This document shows positions 1-9,492 of a stretch of DNA of 64,000 bases, in pieces. The translations under genes and the position numbers were made by a program. The DNA is from Marinilabilia salmonicolor JCM 21150 (lineage in GTDB: Bacteria; Bacteroidota; Bacteroidia; Bacteroidales; Marinilabiliaceae). The stretch covers positions 124,001 to 188,000 of the forward strand of contig NZ_AJKI01000011.1 in NCBI RefSeq assembly GCF_000259075.1, written 5' to 3'. The notes under the pieces are model-generated. The model was not told the origin of the DNA and ran no database searches. It was given only the letters and a program-made list of their open reading frames with translations. Position 1 is the first letter of the stretch, and every line of letters starts with the position of its first letter.

Positions 1-767
1 ATCTGACGCATATGCAGTACTTCTTCGTCGAACTCGTCACCGCTTGCCTTCTCTTCAGAATCGAGGGTAATCTTTTCGTCTGAGAACAGCATAAAGTGAT
101 GAATAAGAATCTTAGAAGCTTCCTTCAATGCATCTTTAGGATGAATAGAACCATCAGTCTGAATCTCGAAAACAAGTTTTTCGTAGTCAGTTTTCTGCTC
201 AACCCGGTAATTCTCTATATCGTATTTCACATTACGAATAGGGGTATATACAGAATCGATGGCAATGGTACCAATCTCCTGTTCGGAATTCTGATTTTCA
301 GCTGCAGGAACATAACCACGCCCTTTTTGAATGGTCAGTGTCAATTGGATTTTCACATCTGTATCCATATGAGCAATAACCAAATCCGGATTCAGTACTT
401 CAAACCCGTTAAGGAATTGATTGAAATCACCTGCAGTCAGGGTCTCTTTACCACTGACTTTAACAGTAATCTTCTCCTGATCGTGGTCTTCCACTGTCTG
501 TTTAAACCTGACCTGCTTAAGGTTCAGAATAATCTCACTAACATCATCAACAACACCGGGGATGCTTGAGAACTCATGGTCAACACCCTCAATCTTCACA
601 GTTGTTATCGCATATCCTTCGAGTGAGGACAATAAGATTCTTCTTAAGGCATTTCCAACAGTAATACCATATCCCGGCTCAAGAGGACGAAATTCGAAGC
701 GACCGAATTTGTCGTCAGCCTCGAGCATGATGACTTTGTCAGGTTTTTGGAACGCTAATATTGCCAT
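1..767 (-). CDS. rpoA: RNA polymerase alpha subunit, partial (3' end outside window)
   Basis: Alpha subunit dimerises and scaffolds assembly of beta and beta-prime in RNA polymerase. About 255 codons are visible, from the start [11 protein letters not shown] to the left edge. This covers the N-terminal assembly domain, including the conserved [14 protein letters not shown] stretch, and reaches the linker. The C-terminal domain that contacts UP elements and activators is outside the window. The start lies 9 bp after the rpsD stop, so it is part of the alpha operon. rplQ would be expected next, which is inference. Confidence 0.97.
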   Translation of the reverse strand, partial: MAILAFQKPDKVIMLEADDKFGRFEFRPLEPGYGITVGNALRRILLSSLEGYAITTVKIEGVDHEFSSIPGVVDDVSEIILNLKQVRFKQTVEDHDQEKITVKVSGKETLTAGDFNQFLNGFEVLNPDLVIAHMDTDVKIQLTLTIQKGRGYVPAAENQNSEQEIGTIAIDSVYTPIRNVKYDIENYRVEQKTDYEKLVFEIQTDGSIHPKDALKEASKILIHHFMLFSDEKITLDSEEKASGDEFDEEVLHMRQ

Positions 768-776
768 AAGAATTAA

Positions 777-1382
777 TTATTTAGAGTATAATTCAACGAT
801 CAACTGTTCTTTAATATTTTCAGGTATTTCTGACCTGTCGGGAACATTAATAAATTTTCCCTGCATGGTGTTATCATCCCATTCAAGCCAGGAGAATTTC
901 TGAACACTTGAATTACTTAAAGAGTTACTAATCACCTCAAGTGATTTAGATTTTTCACGAACACCCACTAACTGGTCGGGGCGCAAAGTATAAGAAGGAA
1001 TGTTTACAATCTGACCATCTACGGTAATGTGACGGTGCAGAACAAGCTGACGGGCAGCTGCACGTGTGGGTGCAATCCCCATGCGGTAAACAACATTGTC
1101 AAGTCTGGACTCGAGCAATCCGAGCAAAATCTCACCGGTAATACCTGTCTTACTGGTTGCTTTCTTAAACAAGTTACGGAACTGTTTTTCGAGCAATCCA
1201 TAGGTGTATTTTACCTTCTGCTTTTCTTTCAACTGCACACCATATTCACTGGTCTTACGACGACGTGAATTTCCGTGCTGTCCCGGAGGATAATTTTTTC
1301 TTTCGAAATATTTATCGGGTCCGTAAATGGATTCCCCAAATTTACGGGCAATTTTGGTTTTAGGACCAATATATCTAGCCAT
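777..1382 (-). CDS. rpsD: 30S ribosomal protein S4 (uS4)
   Basis: Primary 16S rRNA binder that nucleates 30S body assembly; in many bacteria it also represses its own operon. The 201 residues match the family length. The start [10 protein letters not shown] and the S4 RNA-binding domain (about residues 90-150, with [13 protein letters not shown] and [13 protein letters not shown]) are visible. No N-terminal zinc-type cysteine cluster is present, so this is the Cys-free form. It is separated from rpsK by 147 bp, the longest spacer in the lower half of the block. Confidence 0.97.
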   Translation of the reverse strand: MARYIGPKTKIARKFGESIYGPDKYFERKNYPPGQHGNSRRRKTSEYGVQLKEKQKVKYTYGLLEKQFRNLFKKATSKTGITGEILLGLLESRLDNVVYRMGIAPTRAAARQLVLHRHITVDGQIVNIPSYTLRPDQLVGVREKSKSLEVISNSLSNSSVQKFSWLEWDDNTMQGKFINVPDRSEIPENIKEQLIVELYSK

Positions 1383-1529
1383 TCTACTAAATTTTTGATT
1401 TTAAATTTTTGATTTCAAATGATGAATATGACAGCCGCAAGATTATAGAGAGGAGGTTTATAATATATATAACCCACCATAATTCAAAACTCAAAACCAA
1501 AAACTTATGGTTAACAACTAGTTAAACAA
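1383..1529. other. 147-bp spacer between rpsK and rpsD
   Basis: AT-rich spacer with two tandem copies of a 13-bp unit, AAATTTTTGATTT (1389-1401 and 1403-1415). It carries a CCTCCT run on the transcribed minus strand near 1451-1456. It is the only long gap in the spc-alpha part. In other bacteria S4 acts on leader RNA of this operon, so a leader structure is possible, but none is proven by the sequence. Confidence 0.4.
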
Positions 1530-1919
1530 TTAAACTCTTCTTCTTTTTGGAGGACGACATCCGTTGTGCGGAAGTGGGGTCACATCAACAATCTCGGTAA
1601 CATCAATTCCACTGCCGTGGAGGGCACGAATAGCCGATTCGCGGCCGTTACCCGGACCTTTCACATAAACTTTCACTTTTCTCAGACCCATATCATGTGC
1701 CACTTTTGCACAATCGCTGGCAGCAGTTTGAGCTGCATAGGGAGTGTTCTTCTTAGAACCACGAAATCCCATTTTACCGGCACTGGACCACGAGATCACC
1801 TGACCATTGTTGTTGGTCAGAGAAACAATAATATTGTTAAAAGAGGAATGAATATGGGCTTGTCCCACAGCTTCCACCTTAACAACTTTCTTTCTTTGAC
1901 TTCCCGTCTTTTTTGCCAT
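1530..1919 (-). CDS. rpsK: 30S ribosomal protein S11 (uS11)
   Basis: Binds 16S rRNA in the platform of the 30S subunit near the E site. The 129 residues are normal length, with the conserved blocks [24 protein letters not shown] and the C-terminal [15 protein letters not shown]. It lies 11 bp after rpsM on the same strand. Confidence 0.97.
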   Translation of the reverse strand: MAKKTGSQRKKVVKVEAVGQAHIHSSFNNIIVSLTNNNGQVISWSSAGKMGFRGSKKNTPYAAQTAASDCAKVAHDMGLRKVKVYVKGPGNGRESAIRALHGSGIDVTEIVDVTPLPHNGCRPPKRRRV

Positions 1920-1930
1920 AATTCAGTTAA

Positions 1931-2299
1931 TTATTTCTTCTTGTTAGCAACAGTTTTCTTCTTGCCTTTGCGAGTGCGGGCATTGTTTTTGGTTGACTGA
2001 CCGTTCACGGGCAAACCAATCCGGTGACGGATACCACGATAACAACCAATGTCCATCAGTCGCTTAATATTAAGCTGAACCTGAGATCTGAGTTCTCCTT
2101 CAGTAGTGATGTTCGAACTAATAATCTCACGGATTTTGGTCAGTTGTTCATCAGTCCAGTCTGTGACCTTGGTTTCACGGCTTACACCGGCCTGGTCAAG
2201 CACCTTTTGGGCGGTACTGCGACCTATCCCAAAAATATAGGTCAGAGATATCTCTCCCCTTTTGTGCGTAGGAATATCAACTCCTGCAATTCTTGCCAT
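1931..2299 (-). CDS. rpsM: 30S ribosomal protein S13 (uS13)
   Basis: Head protein of the 30S subunit that contacts the P-site tRNA and the 50S bridge. Starts [10 protein letters not shown], with the helix-hairpin region [14 protein letters not shown] and the RNA-binding C-terminus [19 protein letters not shown] followed by a Lys-rich tail ([11 protein letters not shown]). 122 residues. Twelve bp separate it from rpmJ. Confidence 0.97.
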   Translation of the reverse strand: MARIAGVDIPTHKRGEISLTYIFGIGRSTAQKVLDQAGVSRETKVTDWTDEQLTKIREIISSNITTEGELRSQVQLNIKRLMDIGCYRGIRHRIGLPVNGQSTKNNARTRKGKKKTVANKKK

Positions 2300-2311
2300 A
2301 TTCGTAAAATT

Positions 2312-2428
2312 TTATCCTTGACGTTGTTTAAACTTCGGGTTCTTCTTGTTGATCACATATAAGCGACCTTTGCGCCGTACAATTTTACAGTCGGCACTGC
2401 GCTTCTTAACAGATGCTCTTACCTTCAT
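2312..2428 (-). CDS. rpmJ: 50S ribosomal protein L36 (bL36), zinc-free form
   Basis: A 38-residue basic protein starting [10 protein letters not shown] and ending NPKFKQRQG, which is the L36 signature. Zinc-binding L36 has three Cys and one His; here position 11 is Ser, 27 is Asn and 33 is Phe, leaving only Cys14, so it is the non-zinc form. It sits between infA and rpsM, the usual place. The start ATG is at 2426-2428 and the stop at 2312-2314. Confidence 0.95.
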   Translation of the reverse strand: MKVRASVKKRSADCKIVRRKGRLYVINKKNPKFKQRQG

Positions 2429-2447
2429 GTCTCTATAATTTGTAAAA

Positions 2448-2666
2448 TTATTTGTATCTGTAACTTATTCTTCCTTTTGTAAGGTCATAAGGAGACATTT
2501 CCACCTTGACCCGGTCGCCCGGTAAAATCTTGATGTAATGCATCCTCATCTTACCGGAGATATGGGCTGTTATTACATGCCCGTTTTCCAACTCTACACG
2601 AAACATAGCATTGGAAAGTGCTTCGATAATAGTACCGTCTTGTTCTATGGAAGCTTGTTTTGCCAT
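2448..2666 (-). CDS. infA: Translation initiation factor IF-1
   Basis: Small S1/OB-fold factor that occupies the 30S A site during initiation. 72 residues, the standard length, with [13 protein letters not shown] at the start, the core [20 protein letters not shown] and the C-terminus [12 protein letters not shown]. It lies 15 bp after map in the same transcript direction. Confidence 0.97.
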   Translation of the reverse strand: MAKQASIEQDGTIIEALSNAMFRVELENGHVITAHISGKMRMHYIKILPGDRVKVEMSPYDLTKGRISYRYK

Positions 2667-2681
2667 AAAATGTGTATCTTT

Positions 2682-3467
2682 TTATTTTTCAGACTGCAAA
2701 TGTAATACTTCTTCGACAAATTTAAAACTGGATAATATATCTGCTTCATTTTTTCCCACTGCAATAGTGTGCTCAAAATGAGCAGAAACCTTTCTGTCAC
2801 GTGTCCGGATCGTCCAGCCATCGGCTTCCTGTACAATGTGTCGCTTTCCCAGATTTATCATAGGCTCAATGGCAATAACCATTCCTTCTTTCAACTTCAC
2901 ACCATTCCCTCGTCGCCCATAATTAGGAACTTCCGGAGATTCGTGAAGGTTTTTACCGACACCGTGGCCCACCATTTCACGCACTACAGAAAATCCGTTA
3001 TCTTCACAGTATGACTGCACAGCATAACCGATATCTCCGATTCTTTTGCCTTCCACTGCCTGCTCAATTCCATTGTACAATGACTCCCGGGTAACTTGCA
3101 AAAGTTTTTTTATTTCGTCATCCACCTCACCTACACAGTAAGTATAAGCAGAATCTCCATAATACCCGTTGAGCAGAGTTCCACAATCCACGGACACAAT
3201 ATCACCATCTTCCAATGGCTTATCGTTAGGAATTCCGTGAACCACCTGGTCATTGACCGAAGTGCAGAGAGAATTGGGAAAACCCTGGTAATTCAGAAAA
3301 GCAGGAACACCTCCATGATCTCTGATAAACTCTTCTGCAATTTCATCCAGTTTGAGAGTCGATACCCCGGGTTTGATCCATTTGGCAACCTCACCATGGG
3401 TTTTGGCAACCAACATGTTACTTTCCCGAAGTAACTCAATCTCCTCTTTTGTCTTTAAATATATCAT
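2682..3467 (-). CDS. map: Methionine aminopeptidase, type I
   Basis: Removes the N-terminal Met from nascent proteins in the cytoplasm, using two metal ions. The 261-residue pita-bread fold shows the metal ligands: Asp in VSVDCGTLLNGYYGD (two Asp), His in MVGHGVGKNLHESP, Glu in VIAIEPMIN and Glu in SAHFEHTIAV. It lacks the N-terminal zinc-finger extension of eukaryotic forms. The placement between secY and infA is common, although adk, often found here in other phyla, is absent. Confidence 0.96.
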   Translation of the reverse strand: MIYLKTKEEIELLRESNMLVAKTHGEVAKWIKPGVSTLKLDEIAEEFIRDHGGVPAFLNYQGFPNSLCTSVNDQVVHGIPNDKPLEDGDIVSVDCGTLLNGYYGDSAYTYCVGEVDDEIKKLLQVTRESLYNGIEQAVEGKRIGDIGYAVQSYCEDNGFSVVREMVGHGVGKNLHESPEVPNYGRRGNGVKLKEGMVIAIEPMINLGKRHIVQEADGWTIRTRDRKVSAHFEHTIAVGKNEADILSSFKFVEEVLHLQSEK

Positions 3468-3487
3468 TCTGTCAAACAGCCCTTCTT

Positions 3488-4825
3488 TTAATACATGGCA
3501 GCTCCACCACCGGTACGTCCTTTAATCCGTCCGGACTTCATCAATCCATCATAATGTCTCATCAGGAGGTGACTCTCAATCTGCTGAAGTGTATCAAGTA
3601 CAACTCCCACAAGAATCAATAATGAAGTACCTCCATAGAACTGGGCAAAAGTCTGATCAACCCCTGCCAGCATTGCAAATGCAGGAAGAATCGCTACAAT
3701 GGCCAGGAAGATGGAACCAGGTAATGTAATTTTAGACATTACAGAGTCCAGAAATTCCATGGTCTTTTTACCGGGTTTAACACCGGGAATAAAACCGCCA
3801 TTACGCTTCATATCTTCAGCCATTTGCTGAGGATTGATAGTAATTGCAGTGTAGAAATAAGTAAATATAATAATCAGAAACGCAAAGGTAAAGTTGTACC
3901 AGAACCCGGTAAAGTCAGCAAAAGTTGCTGCAAATCCGGTAGCCGTTTCGCTGTCAGCAAACCCTGCAAGAGTAATGGGTACAAACATAATAGCCTGTGC
4001 AAAGATGATGGGCATTACACCCGCAGCATTAACCTTCAGCGGAATATACTGACGTACACCCCCATATTGCTTATTTCCTACAATTCTCTTGGCATACTGA
4101 ACCGGTACACGACGAGTTCCCTGAACCAACAGAATAGTACCTGCAAACACAAAGAAGAGAACTACAAACTCGATCAGTAACATTACAAGACCACCACCTT
4201 CTTCAAGTCGGGAAACAAATTCCGCAATCAGGGCGAAAGGTAACTGTGCGATAATACCAATCATAATGATCAGCGATATACCATTACCAATTCCTTTGTC
4301 GGTAATCCGCTCTCCTAACCACATTACAAACATGGATCCTGCAGTAAGGATTATGGTCGAAGTCACTGTAAATCCCCATCCGGATGCAGCAAAAGCTGAA
4401 TCGGGCAACTGTGCATGAAGATTGGCGATGTAACCGGGAGCCTGAAACAACAAAATTATAACAGTAAGATACCGTGTAATCTGATTGATTCTCCTTCGCC
4501 CGCTTTCACCTTCACGCTGTAAACGCTGAAAATAAGGAATGGCAATACCAAGCAACTGCACAACAATAGAAGCCGAGATATAGGGCATAATACCCAATGC
4601 AAAAATAGAGGCATTGGAAAAAGCTCCTCCCGAAAACATATTCAACAGTCCCAGTACACCACTGCTGGTTTGGGCCTCAAGATTGGCCAACTGATTTGGA
4701 TCAATACCCGGAATTACAACGAAAGACCCCAAACGGTAAATAAGAATAAAACCGATTGTTGTCAAAATACGAGACCTGAGGTCTTCAATCTTCCAGATAT
4801 TTCGGATGGTTTCTATAAACTTCAT
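3488..4825 (-). CDS. secY: Protein translocase subunit SecY
   Basis: Central channel of the Sec translocon in the inner membrane. 445 residues with about ten hydrophobic segments. Family blocks visible are RILTTIGFILIYRLGSFVVIPG near the N-terminus (helix 1), SGGAFSNASIFALGIMPYISASI (plug and helix 2), ERITDKGIGNGISLII and RRVPVQYAKR (cytoplasmic loop), and LMRHYDGLMKSGR at the C-terminus. It follows rplO after a 68-bp spacer that holds a hairpin. Confidence 0.97.
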   Translation of the reverse strand: MKFIETIRNIWKIEDLRSRILTTIGFILIYRLGSFVVIPGIDPNQLANLEAQTSSGVLGLLNMFSGGAFSNASIFALGIMPYISASIVVQLLGIAIPYFQRLQREGESGRRRINQITRYLTVIILLFQAPGYIANLHAQLPDSAFAASGWGFTVTSTIILTAGSMFVMWLGERITDKGIGNGISLIIMIGIIAQLPFALIAEFVSRLEEGGGLVMLLIEFVVLFFVFAGTILLVQGTRRVPVQYAKRIVGNKQYGGVRQYIPLKVNAAGVMPIIFAQAIMFVPITLAGFADSETATGFAATFADFTGFWYNFTFAFLIIIFTYFYTAITINPQQMAEDMKRNGGFIPGVKPGKKTMEFLDSVMSKITLPGSIFLAIVAILPAFAMLAGVDQTFAQFYGGTSLLILVGVVLDTLQQIESHLLMRHYDGLMKSGRIKGRTGGGAAMY

Positions 4826-4860
4826 GAGTGTAATTTTCTATATTAACAAACAAACAATGA

Positions 4861-4879
4861 CCCTCACATAAGGTGAGGG
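4861..4879 (-). other. Hairpin in the rplO-secY spacer
   Basis: Perfect 7-bp arms CCCTCAC and GTGAGGG with a 5-nt loop, placed in the transcript between rplO and secY. No U-run follows, so it is not a normal terminator; it may act in mRNA processing or stability (inference). Confidence 0.45.
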
Positions 4880-4893
4880 CCAATGCTGTGTGT

Positions 4894-5340
4894 CTATAAT
4901 TCTTCAGCAGTTCCCTGAACAGCTTCGATGGCCTCTTTTGCCGATTTTGAAAATGCATGAGCTTTCACATTGATTTTTGCTTTCAGCTCACCATAGCCCA
5001 AAATCTTAACAAGGTCATTCTTGGCAATCAAACCGGCATTGTAAAGTGCTTCGGGAGTGATTTCTGCGTTATTGGTTTTGTCAACCAGCTCCTGCAGAGT
5101 ACGAATATTGATTGATTTGTACTCTTTACGGTTAAAGTTCTTAAAACCGTATTTGGGAACACGTCTCTGCAAAGGCATCTGCCCGCCTTCAAAACCTACT
5201 TTCTTGGAATATCCCGAACGCGACTTAGCTCCTTTGTGTCCACGAGTGGAAGTACCACCCAGACCGGAACCCGGTCCGCGACCAAGACGTCTCCTGTAAT
5301 GAGTCGATCCTTTTGCGGGTTTTAAATTATTTAATTCCAT
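4894..5340 (-). CDS. rplO: 50S ribosomal protein L15 (uL15)
   Basis: Late-assembling 23S rRNA binder. 148 residues with the Gly/Arg-rich N-terminal extension (LGRGPGSGLGGTSTRGHKGAKSRSG) and the C-terminal globular part containing VKILGYGELKAKINVKAHAFSKSA. It follows rpmD closely (31 bp). Confidence 0.96.
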   Translation of the reverse strand: MELNNLKPAKGSTHYRRRLGRGPGSGLGGTSTRGHKGAKSRSGYSKKVGFEGGQMPLQRRVPKYGFKNFNRKEYKSINIRTLQELVDKTNNAEITPEALYNAGLIAKNDLVKILGYGELKAKINVKAHAFSKSAKEAIEAVQGTAEEL

Positions 5341-5371
5341 GATTTATTTCGATAAAAACGTTAAACCAAAA

Positions 5372-5548
5372 TTACTTTTCAACACTAACAAGGTGTTGTA
5401 CTTTCTTAACCATACCCAGAATATTCGGAGTATCCTCATGCTCTACGGTACCATTAAGTTTCTTAAGCCCAAGTGCATCCAAAGTGGCCTTTTGTTGTTT
5501 CGTACACCTGATGCGACTTTTAACCTGGGTAACTTTTATTTTAGCCAT
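5372..5548 (-). CDS. rpmD: 50S ribosomal protein L30 (uL30)
   Basis: A 58-residue protein read directly from the minus strand: starts MAKIKVTQVKSRIRCTKQQK, contains LDALGLKKLNGTVEHEDTP and ends GMVKKVQHLVSVEK. Size, motif (LGL-K-N-TV) and position between rpsE and rplO identify L30. The start ATG is at 5546-5548, 11 bp after the rpsE stop. Confidence 0.95.
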   Translation of the reverse strand: MAKIKVTQVKSRIRCTKQQKATLDALGLKKLNGTVEHEDTPNILGMVKKVQHLVSVEK

Positions 5549-5559
5549 TTTAAAAGGTT

Positions 5560-6078
5560 TTATCCGTTAAAAACTTTGTCCAGGGTAACGCCACGTTGCG
5601 CAGCAACAGTTTTGGCATCACGCATTTCGCACAGTGCATTAATGGTTGCTTTCACAAGGTTGTGCGGATTTGCAGAACCTTTGGATTTCGCCAAAACATC
5701 TGTAACACCAGCACTTTCAAGCACGGCACGCATCGCACCACCGGCAACAAGACCAGTACCATGAGAAGCAGGTTTCATAAAAATCTGTGCACCTCCGAAT
5801 TTGGAGATCTGCTCATGAGGAATGGTACCATTCAGGATCGGTACATGAACCAGGTTCTTTTTTGCCGCTTCAACGCCTTTAGCAATGGCGGTGGTCACCT
5901 CATTGGCCTTACCGAGTCCCCAGCCTACAACACCATTCTCATCTCCTACGACAACAATGGCAGAAAAGCTGAAAGTACGTCCACCTTTGGTTACTTTGGT
6001 AACACGGTTAATTGCTACCAGGCGGTCTTTAAGCTCGATATCATTATTCGTTTTAACTCTTTTGTTGTTTCCAGCCAT
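5560..6078 (-). CDS. rpsE: 30S ribosomal protein S5 (uS5)
   Basis: Protein at the mRNA entry tunnel, linked to decoding accuracy. 172 residues: the double-stranded RNA-binding-like domain ([38 protein letters not shown]) is followed by the second domain ([36 protein letters not shown]). It lies 5 bp from rplR. Confidence 0.97.
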   Translation of the reverse strand: MAGNNKRVKTNNDIELKDRLVAINRVTKVTKGGRTFSFSAIVVVGDENGVVGWGLGKANEVTTAIAKGVEAAKKNLVHVPILNGTIPHEQISKFGGAQIFMKPASHGTGLVAGGAMRAVLESAGVTDVLAKSKGSANPHNLVKATINALCEMRDAKTVAAQRGVTLDKVFNG

Positions 6079-6083
6079 AATGT

Positions 6084-6440
6084 TTAGAATTTAAGACCGG
6101 CCTCTCTAGCAGCATCGGCCAATTGTTTAACTCTACCATGATACAAATACCCGTTACGGTCGAAAACCACATTTTCGATGCCCGCACTTTTAGCTCTGTC
6201 GGCAATCATCTTACCAACCAAAGCTGCCTTTTCAGACTTATTACCTTTCTCTGCAGTGATATCTTTCACCAAAGAAGAGGCTGCTGCCAGGGTATTCCCG
6301 CTTTTATCATCGATCAGTTGAACAGAAATCTGCTTATTACTGCGATAAACTGACATACGGGGTTTATCTGCGGTTCCGGAAATATTTTTCCTGACCCGCT
6401 TTTTAATTTTCAGTCTTCTATTTTGTTTTGAAAAAGCCAT
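6084..6440 (-). CDS. rplR: 50S ribosomal protein L18 (uL18)
   Basis: Binds 5S rRNA and joins it to the large subunit. 118 residues, with the basic N-terminus [34 protein letters not shown] and the C-terminal [24 protein letters not shown]. Spacers of 24 bp (rplF side) and 5 bp (rpsE side). Confidence 0.97.
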   Translation of the reverse strand: MAFSKQNRRLKIKKRVRKNISGTADKPRMSVYRSNKQISVQLIDDKSGNTLAAASSLVKDITAEKGNKSEKAALVGKMIADRAKSAGIENVVFDRNGYLYHGRVKQLADAAREAGLKF

Positions 6441-6464
6441 ATCAAATAACTTTATTTACTCAGA

Positions 6465-7016
6465 TTAAACCTTTGCGCTCTTACCAGCCTTACGACGAAT
6501 TTGTTCACCAAGGAAGCGAACACCTTTTCCTTTGTATGGTTCTGGTTTACGCAATGAACGCAATTTAGCACAAACTTGACCCAGCAACTGCTTATCAGCA
6601 GATTCCAGAGTAATCAAAGGATTACTTTTTCGGTCAGTTTTAGCCTCAACACTTACTTCTTTCGGCAATTCGATGTGAATCGGGTGAGAATACCCAAGCG
6701 AAAGTTCCAGTATCTGGCCGGTATTTTGTGCACGATAACCTACACCAATCAACTCGAGTTGCTGCTTATATCCTTCTGATACGCCAACAACCATATTACT
6801 GATTAATGAACGGTACAATCCGTGCATGGCCTTGTGCTTTTTCTCGTCTGAGGGCCTTTTCACTTCAATATTTCCGTCGTTAACTTCTACGATCATATCG
6901 GGGTCAATCTTCTGATGAAGTTCTCCTTTGGGACCTTTTACAGTCACCAAGCTGTCCTTAACCGTTACGTTAACACCGGAAGGTATGCTGATTGGTACTA
7001 TTCCTATCCTTGACAT
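6465..7016 (-). CDS. rplF: 50S ribosomal protein L6 (uL6)
   Basis: Protein near the factor-binding site of the 50S subunit. 183 residues, starting MSRIGIVPISIPSGV, with the second repeat carrying the family signature KPEPYKGKGVRFLGE near the C-terminus. A near-perfect Shine-Dalgarno (AAGGAGG, plus-strand 7024-7030) lies 7 nt before the ATG. This is unlike the other genes of the block, whose leaders show no such motif. Confidence 0.97.
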   Translation of the reverse strand: MSRIGIVPISIPSGVNVTVKDSLVTVKGPKGELHQKIDPDMIVEVNDGNIEVKRPSDEKKHKAMHGLYRSLISNMVVGVSEGYKQQLELIGVGYRAQNTGQILELSLGYSHPIHIELPKEVSVEAKTDRKSNPLITLESADKQLLGQVCAKLRSLRKPEPYKGKGVRFLGEQIRRKAGKSAKV

Positions 7017-7023
7017 AACTAAA

Positions 7024-7030
7024 CCTCCTT
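7024..7030 (-). promoter_or_regulatory. Strong Shine-Dalgarno of rplF
   Basis: AAGGAGG on the minus strand, 7 nt from the rplF ATG. Bacteroidota mRNAs rarely carry one because the anti-Shine-Dalgarno of their 30S subunit is held by ribosomal proteins, so its presence here suggests special control (inference). Confidence 0.7.
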
Positions 7031-7031
7031 T

Positions 7032-7427
7032 TTAATAAACGTAACACAAAACTTCACCACCCACTTTTTCATTGCGGGCTTCCTTATCGGTCATAACCCC
7101 CTTTGAAGTGGATATAATCGCAACTCCCAAACCATTCAAAACGCGTGGTACCTCACGATACCCGGTATATTTCCTTAAACCGGGGGTAGAAACACGCTTC
7201 AGTTTTTTAATGGCGGATTCTTTCGACGAGGCATCATACTTAAGGGCAATTTTGATAATTCCCTGCTTACCATCGTCCATCACTTTGTAGTTGAGGATAT
7301 AACCTTTGTCAAACAAAATCTTGGTCATCTCCTTCTTAAGATTGGAGGCAGGTACCTCAACAACCTTATGCTTTGCCATAACGGCGTTCCTGACACGTGT
7401 CAGGTAATCTGCAATTGGATCTGTCAT
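7032..7427 (-). CDS. rpsH: 30S ribosomal protein S8 (uS8)
   Basis: Binds the central domain of 16S rRNA. The reading frame is open 12 codons further upstream, but the start was set at [16 protein letters not shown], the standard S8 N-terminus, giving 131 residues. The C-terminal blocks [20 protein letters not shown] and GGEVLCYVY are family signatures. Confidence 0.96.
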   Translation of the reverse strand: MTDPIADYLTRVRNAVMAKHKVVEVPASNLKKEMTKILFDKGYILNYKVMDDGKQGIIKIALKYDASSKESAIKKLKRVSTPGLRKYTGYREVPRVLNGLGVAIISTSKGVMTDKEARNEKVGGEVLCYVY

Positions 7428-7482
7428 CTTCTTAAGTTTAAATTGATCCCGCAACCGGGACAATATTTAACACTTACTCTCC

Positions 7483-7752
7483 TTACCAACTGGCTTTTTT
7501 AACTCCGGGGATCAAGCCCGAAGAAGCCAATTCACGAAAAGTAATCCTGCTAACACCAAATTGACGCATATATCCCTTGGGACGACCGGTGAGTTTGCAA
7601 CGGTTGTGTTGTCTTACGGGAGATGCATTACGAGGAAGCTTTTGCAAGCCCTCGTAATCACCCTCGGCCTTCAGTCTGGCCCTTTTTTCAGCGTATTTGG
7701 CAATAAGTTTGTCCCGCTTACGATCGCGGGCTTTCATGGATTCTTTTGCCAT
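7483..7752 (-). CDS. rpsN: 30S ribosomal protein S14 (uS14), zinc-free form
   Basis: Head protein of the 30S subunit. 89 residues, starting [16 protein letters not shown] and ending with the signature [22 protein letters not shown]. It has the C-minus type: one Cys (in [18 protein letters not shown]) instead of the two CxxC zinc pairs of the short form. Confidence 0.96.
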   Translation of the reverse strand: MAKESMKARDRKRDKLIAKYAEKRARLKAEGDYEGLQKLPRNASPVRQHNRCKLTGRPKGYMRQFGVSRITFRELASSGLIPGVKKASW

Positions 7753-7757
7753 ATTAA

Positions 7758-8315
7758 CTAGTTCTTTTTAAGGTTTTTAAACGGTAATCCGAACTCACGA
7801 AGCAAAGCAAATGCTTCTTCATCGGTTTTTCCTGAGGTCACAAAGGTAATATTCATACCCATAATTTTGTTAACGGTATCAATATTTATTTCAGGAAAAA
7901 TGATTTGTTCTTCAACACCCAGGGTATAATTCCCTCTGCCATCCAGCTTACTGTTGATTCCTTTAAAGTCACGAATACGAGGCAAAGCCACGCGAATCAG
8001 ACGCTCAAGGAATTCATACATATTATCGCGGCGCAAAGTAACACTGGCACCGATGGGCATTTTCTTACGCAATTTAAAATTGGAGATATCCTTTTTGGAA
8101 TAACGGGGCACTGCCTGCTGTCCGGAAATAGTTGACAACTCTTTTACAGAGATGTCAATCAGTTTTTTATCGGCAACAGCATCACCAACACCCTGGTTGA
8201 TTACAATCTTCTCCAATCTGGGAACCTGCATCACAGTTTTGTAGCCAAACTCTTTCATAAGAGCTTGTACAATCTGTTCCTTGTATTGTTTTTCTAATGT
8301 AGGTGTATAGCTCAT
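7758..8315 (-). CDS. rplE: 50S ribosomal protein L5 (uL5)
   Basis: 5S rRNA binder that touches the P-site tRNA. 185 residues with [34 protein letters not shown] and [18 protein letters not shown]. Its ATG shares one base with the rplX stop (TAATG), which implies translational coupling. Confidence 0.97.
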   Translation of the reverse strand: MSYTPTLEKQYKEQIVQALMKEFGYKTVMQVPRLEKIVINQGVGDAVADKKLIDISVKELSTISGQQAVPRYSKKDISNFKLRKKMPIGASVTLRRDNMYEFLERLIRVALPRIRDFKGINSKLDGRGNYTLGVEEQIIFPEINIDTVNKIMGMNITFVTSGKTDEEAFALLREFGLPFKNLKKN

Positions 8316-8635
8316 TACTTGATCTCCTCTCCTGATTTTTTAGAATAACGAACCAACTTCCCCTGATCGTTCAATTTACGACCAATACGGGTAGCTTTAC
8401 CTGAGGAGGGATCCTTCAGGTTAAGATTGGAAATATGAATAGGGGCTTCCTTTTTCACGATGCCGCCCTGTGGGTTTTCAGAATTGGGTTTGGTATGCTT
8501 ACTTACCATATTCACCCCTTCCACAATGGCGCGCTTCTTCTCGGGAAAGACCTCCAGAATTCTTCCTTCCTGTCCTTTGTTGACACCGGCATTTACAATG
8601 ACGACATCACCTTTTTTGACATGTAATTTTCCCAT
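8315..8635 (-). CDS. rplX: 50S ribosomal protein L24 (uL24)
   Basis: Assembly initiator of the 50S subunit, with a KOW motif near the N-terminus ([22 protein letters not shown]) and the downstream family block [12 protein letters not shown]. 106 residues. It overlaps the rplE start by one base. Confidence 0.97.
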   Translation of the reverse strand: MGKLHVKKGDVVIVNAGVNKGQEGRILEVFPEKKRAIVEGVNMVSKHTKPNSENPQGGIVKKEAPIHISNLNLKDPSSGKATRIGRKLNDQGKLVRYSKKSGEEIK

Positions 8636-8656
8636 GATTTTTTAACTCTTTAAAAT

Positions 8657-9022
8657 TTAAAGCACTTCAGGCGCCAATGAAACAATCTTCATGTACCCTT
8701 CGCGAAGCTCGCGGGGAATGGGTCCAAAAATACGGGTTCCCCGCATTTCGCCCAAATTATTAATTAGCACACAGGCATTATCATCGAAACGGATATAAGA
8801 GCCGTCGGCGCGCCTAACTTCCTTCTTCGTGCGAACAACTACCGCTTTACTAACGGTACCTTTCTTCATTTCGCTTGAAGGCAAGGCACTTTTTACGGTT
8901 ACCACAATGCGATCGCCCACGGAGGCGTATCTGCGTCCGGTACCTCCCAGTACGCGGATACAGAGAACCTCTCTGGCGCCACTATTGTCGGCAACATTAA
9001 GTCTGGATTCTTGCTGTATCAT
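8657..9022 (-). CDS. rplN: 50S ribosomal protein L14 (uL14)
   Basis: Forms an intersubunit bridge and binds 23S rRNA. 121 residues, with [19 protein letters not shown] at the start, the L14 signature around [14 protein letters not shown] and [20 protein letters not shown], and the end [13 protein letters not shown]. Two bp separate it from rpsQ. Confidence 0.97.
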   Translation of the reverse strand: MIQQESRLNVADNSGAREVLCIRVLGGTGRRYASVGDRIVVTVKSALPSSEMKKGTVSKAVVVRTKKEVRRADGSYIRFDDNACVLINNLGEMRGTRIFGPIPRELREGYMKIVSLAPEVL

Positions 9023-9024
9023 GA

Positions 9025-9282
9025 TTACTTAGCTCTTTCAAGGATTTCAACTAATCTCCAACGTTTGGTTTTGCTCAGGGGGCGTGTTTCCATAATACGA
9101 ACAGTATCCCCTATATTGCAGGTGTTCTCGGCATCGTGCGCGTGAAACTTCTTTGTCTTCTTCACAAATTTCCCGTAAATGGGGTGCTTCTCACGGATCA
9201 CGACGGCAACAACGACGGATTTTTCCATCTTGTCGCTCACCACTACACCTGTTCTTTCTTTTCTAAGATTTCTGGTTTCCAT
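9025..9282 (-). CDS. rpsQ: 30S ribosomal protein S17 (uS17)
   Basis: Binds 16S rRNA helices 7 and 11. 85 residues of OB fold, with [53 protein letters not shown]. It lies 4 bp after rpmC. Confidence 0.97.
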   Translation of the reverse strand: METRNLRKERTGVVVSDKMEKSVVVAVVIREKHPIYGKFVKKTKKFHAHDAENTCNIGDTVRIMETRPLSKTKRWRLVEILERAK

Positions 9283-9286
9283 CTAC

Positions 9287-9487
9287 TTACGATTTTTCAT
9301 TAAGTTGCTTCTGACGCAGGATTGTTTTCATGCGTGCGATGTCTTGCCGGGTATGCTTAATCTTCATAGGATTCTCCAGGGGAGAAATGGTATGATTAAG
9401 TTTCATACGAACCAGCTCTTGACTAAGCGCATCAATACGCTCCTCAATTTCCTGAGGTGCCATTTCTTTAATTTCTGAACTTTTCAT
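9287..9487 (-). CDS. rpmC: 50S ribosomal protein L29 (uL29)
   Basis: Small helical protein at the polypeptide exit tunnel. 66 residues with MKSSEIKEMAPQEIEERI and the signature ENPMKIKHTRQDIARMKTIL. It lies 5 bp after rplP. Confidence 0.96.
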   Translation of the reverse strand: MKSSEIKEMAPQEIEERIDALSQELVRMKLNHTISPLENPMKIKHTRQDIARMKTILRQKQLNEKS

Positions 9488-9492
9488 ACTCC

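Noticed and set aside
1451-1456. AGGAGG on the plus strand in the rpsK-rpsD spacer, like a ribosome binding site
   Set aside because: No plus-strand coding frame follows at a usable distance; the genes around it are on the minus strand.
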